Source: Symbiodinium natans (Eukaryota > Sar > Dinophyceae > Suessiales > Symbiodiniaceae). From it: a stretch of DNA of 62,000 bases. The notes below the pieces were generated by a model. The model worked only from the letters and a program-made list of their open reading frames with translations, ran no database searches and had not been told where the DNA came from. A program made the translations under genes and the position numbers. Each line of letters opens with the position of its first letter. Position 1 is the stretch's first letter. The DNA lies in the NCBI GenBank assembly GCA_905221605.1, contig CAJNDS010001913.1:305001-367000 (forward strand), written 5' to 3'. Shown in pieces: positions 55,301-60,532 of the stretch.

Positions 55301-57216
55301 CATCCAGACTGGCGGACACAAGGATTTTCTTGTGGTCAGTGTACTCCCGCGTGGCTTCGAATTTCTCTATGCAGGACCGCACTACTGGTAAGATCTTTGA
55401 CAGCACCAAAGGATATCCTGGTGAAGGACCAAACAATGATGACAATCCTTCCTCTAAGGGGAACTTTCCCTGGATTTCAGAAGACTACCTCGACGAAGTG
55501 GTGTCAAAAAAGATGGAAAGGTCTTCAGATATGGATGGGTTTGTTCCGGGAAGTGAGGGATCATTGGAAAAGGTAGAGGTGGAGAATGTTACTGCCTCTA
55601 AAATTCTTATGGCTCTTTGGAAGAAGGGACATAGAGTTGGGTTTAGAAGGTTGCGTCGTTTGAATGCATCTGGATGCAAGGTTGGAGCAATGAAACGTCC
55701 AATCAAAAGGGTGCAGAAGATTGGCGCTAGGAAGGCCTTCATGAAGATGTTCAATGTTTTTGGATCGTCTCAGCATGGCTCAGGAGTTGGCGGAAAACCG
55801 ATCATGAAGGTGGTAGGACCAAGGCCAGGTTTTCCAGCTGTACTCCAAGCACCAAATACTGATAGCACGTCGGGTGAAGGGAGCAGTCCCCAGGTACATG
55901 GCAATGTTCATGTAGAGCACAATCGCCCTATGGACCGGTATGAGGCAGAGCGCTTGGAGAAGAGGAAGAAGGGTTTCTGCTATTGGTTCGGCAGGGGGAA
56001 AGATCGCTGCAAATTCGGTGACGACTGCAAATTCATCCATTCCGAAGATGATGTGGTGCTACATTCATATTGGTGCAAATACTATGTGGCAGGGAGAGAA
56101 TGTTTCGCTGGAAAGGATTGTGGGTTCTCGCATGATGCAACTGGTGTGAGGTGCGTCCAGTTTGCTCGGTCTGGGAAGTGTCGATTTGGTGACAGGTGTG
56201 TCTTCGAGCATGGTGTTCCGTTGGAAAAACAGAGGCCAAGGTCTCCAAGGACGCCCCCAAGGGATGGTCCAAGGAGAAAGTCTGGTGCAAATGGTGGAGA
56301 AAAGGAGATCCCTCCTGAACAGTTCGATGATGATGAGGAGGATTTTATGGTTTATGACGAAGAGACCAAGATGACGGAACTGTTGATGGAGGCGATTTCA
56401 TTTCTCTCCGGTGGCAAGCCAGATTTGGCTCGAGCAGAGGCGGACCCATTGTTCAAACTCCTGAAGTTCACTGGAGATGCTGACCAAATGGATCAAGTAT
56501 GGGTTTCGTGGACCACTGAAATGTTGTCCGTGCTGGAACTTCTCGAAGTAGTGAAGTCGTATGAGGTTTCGCTCGCGGAGGTGGAAGAATGGGTCAATGA
56601 CCTGAGGATATGGTATGAGCGAGCCAATTTGGGAGAGGAAAAGGATCCCAAAAGAGGTAAAAAGAGATCCCTAGAAAGGGAGTCCAGCAAAGATATTCCT
56701 GCCGAAAAAGGAGTGGTTGAGACTTCGGAGACGGAGGTTGCCGTTGAAGAAGAGAAGAAAAAGGTAAAAAAGAAGAGGAAAGCTGCAGCTATCGAAGATC
56801 CTTACACTCTCATGGTTCCAAAGCCGAAGAAGATGCCGACGATCATTGAGAAGGGTGGATCAACATCCAATGTGGTGGCTTCTGCAGTGGAAAAATCCTC
56901 GAAGACGCGCACAAAGTCAAATGTCGGTGGAAAGACAAAGAAGAAGGAGAAAAGTCAGAGTCCCAAAAAAGAAGAGGTGGTAATGGTGCAAGATCCTGAG
57001 GAAAAGGATCGTCCATCCGATGCGGAGGCACCAGGGTCTGCCAATGCGAATGAAGAGCTGGGTCAATCTTGCCAGGCGATTGAGGACGCAAAGAGAGAAG
57101 GATTGGTATCCTCAATTCAAAGGGGCGTACAGGATCCTGTTCTTACAGTTTCGGACCTGGAGTATATTCTGCTGCAACTTCACCTCAAGATTGCCAACAA
57201 TCGGAAAAAGAAGTGA
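49381..57216 (+). CDS. 2611-residue retroelement protein: WW, S1-like, SAM-like, six CCCH zinc fingers
   Basis: Sole large frame of the element. I start it at the ATG at 49381 (MPSPKRWLQL); the frame is open to 49063, but that part lies in the terminal repeat and primer site. Order of parts: acidic, low-complexity head; WW-like motif about 224-249 (WELHLHEDGRQYYYCLD then W, P); a long acidic stretch; S1-like segment about 663-729 (GLVRCINGYGAFLDHGD, FGDTVNGTVKRV); three CCCH fingers at 973-991, 1066-1084 and 1117-1137 (first two C-x7-C-x5-C-x3-H); SAM-like segment about 1233-1295 (TLGVTNVSDLQEFIF, DKGINKVTACKILQLV); basic SR/RG-like part; helical region about 1720-1920; three more CCCH fingers at 2200-2220, 2232-2251 and 2258-2277; lysine-rich tail with KKKVKKKRK near 2460, nuclear-signal-like. 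CCCH, S1 and WW motifs point to RNA binding. No pol motifs. Intact, so recently under selection or recently copied. Probably a Gag-like or RNA-handling protein; exact role unknown. Confidence 0.82.
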   Translation: MPSPKRWLQLASDGGQDGGAGNGAAESLGERSVLEEVIPDAEVHLEEALVAESPNAGMNPNRDMVSNAEAEGRAVSVPPKPGEKRNWDATGGIDREMEVTVLRVLHKHGYQPSSSTSGRMVDQESQTDLIGEVLQATRRPLNKIKKGPSSSSQGGGSGHKQKGADGFEAAPAAEYAMGEEEILQMEAERLRQLSEEEDEMRQVSERDGFRKDEHLIQACDGTMWELHLHEDGRQYYYCLDTHETKWTLPVVGEKVKSDEVVGSPLGNELEMEAALDSSSSTPKTESTRAFQGSVNSLGEKDFSSTIRDSGPRADGDAPTSGSPDEEGIPGNQANIAGAQHLDREETEALSEGGAAMELVDPEEKMPNEVIGTVSAAEERVVDVVPVVQEGGPGDSEDGEKKLCVTTEEVSSFGAKNSAIQGEKEASGIAGDTDDLKNEAWSANDARVDAPDITWSAKEARVEVHVVVRSTGDCNNGAQVSAAADDGGSQVDALVQPEVSSEERNDKGYTGANEAAVVNDGGNSPLEAMEPKEPAVEESVPAVDDRLNCPAVEEDLPAAEGETKDSNDGSTPMKGEALPSGSSPEVDTERTTADEAKPLAEKKGGPEIQEHKKDELVGLVEQDEQCDPKVKTKDAPGADDTEMVSEERVKKVPRAGALESPGPHCYQEGDEIMGLVRCINGYGAFLDHGDMNVLIPAEGNNAYQFKFGDTVNGTVKRVEDDGTIILDTFLVLEEDVEDSSSTLRKWKPSGWSTWWTDSWYAGQWYQDSNGQWDWKQEEEQSDEELVVQELSSEERKERQLYGEKIYKALLENGNEEEAYVGKITGMLLGRPMEDLQECVADQAFLNAEARRAYGILQNDGWKPDGTESTGLGKLTTFSRTQYHNALFELARRKRRFSRPVVGDAVATVLNQGEDEFWNALWLDTKLFLQELDGAVQSMSKRENKPMEAYMDPDQYKKAYMTPKTVLSPGYSKLCRFFNKGRCRNGDGCPYEHRRYGEGWPEGGSTDPKNSQEADDEDGNIGDPPTEEGTVDEAQQEREDLAFRAKYNFGKGASKGEPTSGEPKGRLCLYYNQGGCKYGTTCRYLHNDDIALEGTWEPGKAWDNASRKSLRDAGFHHCCFDYYLRGRCRKGLNFCKYSHDEMSEERLSLLKHLVQVANQVRFEKERGWELTDRSTFQPPASGGAESSSSSAPKALQMTNVSQKDGEKGILDEVEADEQKNSVAASTSTQLHNPEEPIENWMARNAHLWVYTPHVSEVMITLGVTNVSDLQEFIFVEDLVDKGINKVTACKILQLVGEVRYRPGGPEKAVPSDASVRVQQSSGNKGTGRAAVRTLTQVREAEDSGAKTMPRGSYRELFDKVRYRDGWTLAQRSPLCVQKLRLVGVGMPPVNPPTKKYRSRSNPVRRGRPLLDKKQVRQVPRSRSQRRVQLAEVVEKPKPLEPVKPRGGLSYPFSRAWADVVDDDDQAEALVSYAASSSDSSEEETNAVQRLKELFLQERDSWRTASRGNVPQSGSSGSNDGPKKSVHLGEGRDKASRGETRQEVTSQVFSLPQPSRRAERSQKRTRDGSVMVGSLAVGSTDEVLPGQGAAGQVNVSESAQVLPGHEVAGQETAPEGAVQISGEETDQKEGEGGSNDLRGNDAKMLDGGPVRSDLQQLLVKGLLTRIYWKVAVGKLPMGQRDCQKGSNKMDRNLVISMSSEGASEQDENLALEDDADQSMGDGAMVMVYDPGTLIQSPTTDWVMRRGLTDRTVWPAMAHLAQRICAEMVQVDEMNAQLGTGTLLFQRRDQGYYTDLHHSFHDNPCLPAVGNYPLSVMGALLSPGLEGEFKNTDKFGTAMEAIAYDWSRSPGMEVHIELMARVAKMVHPFLNLGAQGSVMVSEFLWQRGRARLMEFLQAATCADQLEALWRRMDDDADEEVDPSTAMLEVLGLEDAVLDQGNNESLIPIEDAGGETSGDTGGKGKAPEVSPEEEKSSGSSRLADTRIFLWSVYSRVASNFSMQDRTTGKIFDSTKGYPGEGPNNDDNPSSKGNFPWISEDYLDEVVSKKMERSSDMDGFVPGSEGSLEKVEVENVTASKILMALWKKGHRVGFRRLRRLNASGCKVGAMKRPIKRVQKIGARKAFMKMFNVFGSSQHGSGVGGKPIMKVVGPRPGFPAVLQAPNTDSTSGEGSSPQVHGNVHVEHNRPMDRYEAERLEKRKKGFCYWFGRGKDRCKFGDDCKFIHSEDDVVLHSYWCKYYVAGRECFAGKDCGFSHDATGVRCVQFARSGKCRFGDRCVFEHGVPLEKQRPRSPRTPPRDGPRRKSGANGGEKEIPPEQFDDDEEDFMVYDEETKMTELLMEAISFLSGGKPDLARAEADPLFKLLKFTGDADQMDQVWVSWTTEMLSVLELLEVVKSYEVSLAEVEEWVNDLRIWYERANLGEEKDPKRGKKRSLERESSKDIPAEKGVVETSETEVAVEEEKKKVKKKRKAAAIEDPYTLMVPKPKKMPTIIEKGGSTSNVVASAVEKSSKTRTKSNVGGKTKKKEKSQSPKKEEVVMVQDPEEKDRPSDAEAPGSANANEELGQSCQAIEDAKREGLVSSIQRGVQDPVLTVSDLEYILLQLHLKIANNRKKK
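50050..50129 (+). other. WW-like motif in the retroelement protein
   Basis: Tryptophans at residues 224 and 246 (22 apart), the aromatic block YYY between, and a proline just after the second W fit the WW fold, which binds proline-rich peptides. Confidence 0.65.
51367..51570 (+). other. S1-like RNA-binding segment
   Basis: EGDEIMGLVRCINGYGAFLD, then IPAEG, FGDTVNGTVKRVEDDG and ILDT follow the usual S1 order (G-x-V, G-A-F-V/L-D, D-x-V-x-G-x-V). S1 domains bind RNA, mostly in translation and RNA decay factors. Confidence 0.6.
52297..52791 (+). other. First CCCH zinc finger cluster (three)
   Basis: CRFFNKGRCRNGDGCPYEH, CLYYNQGGCKYGTTCRYLH and CFDYYLRGRCRKGLNFCKYSH, all C-C-C-H spaced as in RNA-binding CCCH fingers. 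Confidence 0.85.
53080..53268 (+). other. SAM-like segment
   Basis: ENWMARN, VSEVMITLGVTNVSDLQEF, FVEDLVDKGINKVTACKIL: a helix pattern with DL-x(3)-GI-x(4)-A-x-KIL as in SAM domains, which self-associate or bind RNA. Call is by pattern only. Confidence 0.45.
55978..56211 (+). other. Second CCCH zinc finger cluster (three)
   Basis: CYWFGRGKDRCKFGDDCKFI-H, CKYYVAGRECFAGKDCGFSH and CVQFARSGKCRFGDRCVFEH, closely spaced. The first has a 9-residue first gap. Confidence 0.85.
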
Positions 57217-57578
57217 TTGGATGGTATGGATGAAGGGATGGTTTTTCTCTTTCTGGAGACCGGTGCGCTGGAACAGCCAATGTGCTGACAATGTGGTGGT
57301 TACTATTAAGGGTATGGAAATCCCTGATAGTAGGAGTCAGTAGCTTTTCGCGTAGCGAAGACCACGGTTTGTGGTGAAGAAGGCCAAGGAGTCTTCAGTG
57401 ATGAGAGGATCAAGGTGAAAAAAGATTCTCTATGGGTAGTAGGTTAGCCAATGTGCTATAATTCCGTCCTGGAAGACGTTAAACCACAATTTGCATTTCA
57501 AGCAGCTGGCTGCTGCCGTAATGGCAGTTTTTGGCCAAAAGATCTGCATCTCCAATGTGTCCTAGGAAATCCTAGGAC
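57217..57578 (+). other. 3' non-coding part of the retroelement
   Basis: No frame of note. Contains two further small hairpins: TACTAT-TAAGGG paired with CCCTGATAGTA (57301-57332) and TTCGC-GTA-GCGAA (57347-57359). Could hold packaging or RNA-processing signals. Confidence 0.6.
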
Positions 57579-57579
57579 A
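57558..57579 (+). other. Perfect hairpin beside the polypurine tract
   Basis: TGTCCTAGG-AAAT-CCTAGGACA: a 9-bp perfect stem with a 4-base loop, its last base overlapping the start of the polypurine tract. A role in plus-strand priming, RNA packaging or dimerisation is possible; none is shown. Confidence 0.8.
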
Positions 57580-57586
57580 GGGGGAG
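57579..57586 (+). other. Polypurine tract
   Basis: AGGGGGAG ends exactly one base before the right terminal repeat, the place where plus-strand priming occurs in LTR retroelements. Confidence 0.8.
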
Positions 57587-57873
57587 TGCGGAGCTGCAAT
57601 TGGTATTGTAGAAAGGAGTTAGTGTTGGAAGTTGGAAGGGTTAATGAACCCGGTAATCGTATTTGGCTCAAGATGGGCTTGAACAGAAAGCCACAAGTTC
57701 AAAAAGAAGTGCCTGGGTTCTTAGGGTTTGGTAAGGGTGTGGATTCCTTCCCCCTTTCCTTCCCCCCTGGGTTGCTCTTATCCGTGTTCTTGGTTGTTTC
57801 TTGGTTCGATCTGGGAAATATAAGTTCAGGGCGATTAGGGGAGTTGATTTCCTTCCTTGGTTGTCCCCCCGTA
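57587..57873 (+). repeat. Right long terminal repeat
   Basis: Same 287 bp as 49028-49314, shifted by exactly 8559 with no gaps. The 142-codon frame at 57451-57879 is a by-product of reading through this repeat. Confidence 0.92.
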
Positions 57874-57878
57874 CCCTA
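57874..57878 (+). repeat. Target site duplication, right (CCCTA)
   Basis: Matches 49023-49027. The array phase on the two sides is consistent with a single insertion within CCCTAAA units. Confidence 0.7.
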
Positions 57879-58010
57879 AACCCTAAACCCTAAACCCTAA
57901 ACCCTAAACCCTAAACCCTAAACCCTAAACCCTAAACCCTAAACCCTAAACCGCAAACCGCAAACCCCAAACCCCAAACCCCAAACCCCAAACCCCAAAC
58001 CCCAAACCCT
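57874..58010 (-). repeat. CCCTAAA/CCCCAAA array interrupted by the retroelement
   Basis: Right half of an array whose left part is at 48985-49027. About 12 CCCTAAA units, then CCGCAAA, then CCCCAAA units. The retroelement at 49028-57873 sits between the halves. Confidence 0.93.
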
Positions 58011-58012
58011 TC

Positions 58013-58090
58013 CCGAGGAGTCCGTGCAAGGAGATGTGGAAGAGATGCAATCCGTAGGCGCCGGGCAGGGCAGTTCCATCCAGGAGAGAG
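58013..58090 (+). CDS. Exon-like segment (unrecognised)
   Basis: Between CCCCAAA (left) and TTTAGGG (right) arrays; acidic reading PEESVQGDVEEMQSVGAGQG then SSIQERE, ending GAGAGG|GTTTAGGG. Confidence 0.36.
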
Positions 58091-59170
58091 AGGGTTTAGG
58101 GTTTAGGGTTTAGGGTTTAGGGTTTAGGGCTTAGGGCTTAGGGCTTAGGGCTTAGGGTTTAGGGTGGGCTTCTTGGGGCCCTTCGAAGGTTTAGAGCTTA
58201 GGGTCTATAGGGCTTAGGGGTTCGTAGACCTCAATAGGAAATCTAGTAGTCTAGGGTATATATGGGTTCATGTGGCCCCCAGGGCTTCAGGGTGTTTAAG
58301 GATTATGGGTATTTCTTGAGGTTAGCTTTTGATGGTTAGACGGGCTTTTCGACCCTAAACCCTAAACCCTAAACCCTACACCCTAAACGCCTCAGGTTGG
58401 ACTTTCGGCCTCACAGGGCTTTTTAGGGACCGTGGATAGAGGGCTTGCTGGGCAACGGGTTCGCATGTTTGTGGAATGCCTCCCCGTGTGTCTCTTAGCC
58501 CGTAGAACCCGTGTTGAAGGGATCTTTTAGGATTTAGGGTTATGGTTTAGGGTTTAGGGCTTTGGGTTTAGGGTTTAGGGCCTAACCCTAAAGAACGCTT
58601 TTAGGGTTCATTTGGTCGCCCAGGTAGGGCATGAAACTGTAAGTCTATAAGTTCTGCTGCTGGCTAAAGTAAGGCTTAGGGTTTAGGGTTTAGGGTTTAC
58701 GGGTTCGGGTTTAGGGTTTAGGGTTTAGGGTTTAGGGTTTAGGGTTTAGGGTTTCCAGCCACACGCCTCTAGCTGCATCCACTTAACCCTAAACCCTAAC
58801 CCCAAACCCGGTTCATATACCTTGAACGTCAAGGAAATATAGTTGTATAGGGTGTATGATCGCAATTCTAGGGTTCACTTAGTTCCGGTTCTACCACGCA
58901 AGCTCCAACAAAGATCACGGTGTGCACAGGAAAGAGCCAGAACGCTAAGAACATGTTTTCCAACAGCCAATTCTCAAGGTTCAGCACTTGGCTTGGAGGG
59001 TTTAGTAGGAACAGTCACAACCAGCTTTTTCACAGATCCTCCCCGGAAGCCTGCATCCTTCCCCGCGCAAAGCACTGCACACACAGCGGATGCAGTGGAG
59101 CCCACTGGATTTGGTCTTTTCAGCAGGATCGCCGAGCCATGCTGAACTTCCCAGCGTCCACTAGCCCAAA

Positions 59171-59261
59171 GGGTCCATGTACCTATATACTTGGGGCCTT
59201 AAAGGGGTTGCCATATAGTAGCTTTAGGGCCCAAGTATATACTATATGGGTACATGCACCC
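59171..59261. mobile_element. Foldback family with CATGTACC ends, best copy
   Basis: Left GGGTCCATGTACCTATATAC then TTGGGGCC; right GGGCCCAAGTATATACTATA then TGGGTACATGCACCC. Arms of about 30 bases. Confidence 0.72.
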
Positions 59262-60047
59262 TTGGGGTAGCATTGTGAGGCGCTGGACGCAGGATGGTCA
59301 TGACGCACCGCACTAATCTCCTCAGCACAGGAGCGCCAGGCCAAGTTGAACCTTCAGGAGCCTCCACTAGCATTGTGAGGCCCTAGCAGTCCTTCATCGG
59401 AATTCTTGTACCCCATATGAAAATCTCATTTAGGACTCTAAACCCTAAACCCTACAGTAAACCCTAAACCCTAAACCCTAAAACCCTGTTAGTATAAGGG
59501 GCCACATCCCAACCCTAAATACTCAAGGGTCACAATCAACTCAGACCCTGCAAGTCCCCAAGCCCGAAACCCTAAACCTTAAGCCTTAGACCCTCCCCAA
59601 GCCCCCAAACCCTGAGCCCTAAACCCTAGCCCTAAACCCTAAACCCTAAACCCTAAACCGCAAACCCCAAACCCTAACCCCCAAGCTCCCAAACTTCAGC
59701 TCCCTGGAGGCATATTGCGACAAAAGCTCCAGGAAGTTGAGTGCATGCAGTACCGCTTGATCATGACACCTGGTTTCGCCCATTAGGGTCTGAGGGTTTC
59801 GGGTTTTAGGGTCTGGGGTTTGTTTAATTAGGGTTTTGGGGTTTTGGGCGTAGGGAAAGATGGGATCAGATGGGATCAGGGTCTGCACTTTGAGGCCTGC
59901 ACTTAGGGCTTTGGATTCAGGGTTAGGGTTTCGGACTTAGGGTTTATAGGGTTAGGGTTTGGGGTTTGGGGTTTAGGGTTTAGGGTTCCGGGTTTAGGGT
60001 TTCGGTTAAGGGTTAGGGTCCGGCCTCAACATGCTTACTAAACTAGG

Positions 60048-60240
60048 TCCGGGCTGGTGCCGATTGAGTCTTCAGCAGGTCGCTCCTCCGAGCTGTTGCG
60101 CTTGTGGTCGAGCTCTGAAGTCGTCTACGACATTTTGGAAAGCCTCAAGTCTCCAAAATATTGTTTTTCAGACTGCGCAGCAGAGCGCGGGCCAATGCCC
60201 ACTTGGCATACGGCCCAGAACACGAGGCTCGTTCCGAATT
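60048..60240 (+). CDS. Exon-like segment, 64 codons (unrecognised)
   Basis: Open + frame reading VPIESSAGRSSELLRLWSSS then EVVYDILESLKSPKYCFSDC and on to NTRLVPN. One of the longest such segments; an overlapping + frame from 60031 is less protein-like. Followed by a C/A run. No family recognised. Confidence 0.42.
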
Positions 60241-60397
60241 ATACTATAAGACCCCCCCCCAAAAAAAAAAACAAACAAACAACTTGTTTCTAATTATCAA
60301 GGCCCCTATATTAGACTTGCCAGCGCAGCAGGAAAAAAAAAACAAGTGATCGAGTAGAGAGCACAAGTGAGATTCTCGTCGGTTTAGGGTTTAGGGT

Positions 60398-60532
60398 TTA
60401 TAGGGTTTATAGGGTTTATAGGGTTTATAGGGTTTATAGGGTTTATAGGGTTTATAGGGTTTATAGGGTTTATAGGGTTTATAGGGTTTATAGGGTCTAT
60501 AGGGTCTATAGGGTCTATAGGGTCTATAGGGT
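60398..60532 (+). repeat. 9-bp variant array TTTATAGGG
   Basis: About 15 tandem TTTATAGGG units, the last four changed to TCTATAGGG, flanked by ordinary TTTAGGG units. Confidence 0.95.

Larger units (their letters stand above)
49028..57873 (+). mobile_element. LTR-type retroelement without visible pol, 8846 bp
   Basis: Complete-looking element: 287-bp terminal direct repeats, a primer-binding site right after the left repeat, a polypurine tract right before the right repeat, and CCCTA on both sides as a 5-bp target duplication. One long frame (49381-57216) fills the inside. No reverse transcriptase (no YxDD), RNase H, integrase (no HHCC or DDE) or retroviral-type protease could be seen, so it is either non-autonomous, moved by enzymes supplied elsewhere, or a capsid/RNA-binding unit with unknown logic. 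The tRNA-Met half-primer site is of the kind used by Drosophila copia, which suggests (not proves) a Ty1/copia source. With two differences between the terminal repeats it inserted recently. Confidence 0.85.

Noticed and set aside
49109-57115. Many frames of 60-167 codons opposite or within the long retroelement frame
   Set aside because: Shadow frames; no motifs, and the long frame explains the region.
57451-57879. 142-codon frame at the right end of the retroelement
   Set aside because: Mostly the right terminal repeat read in the same phase as the left one; a structural by-product.
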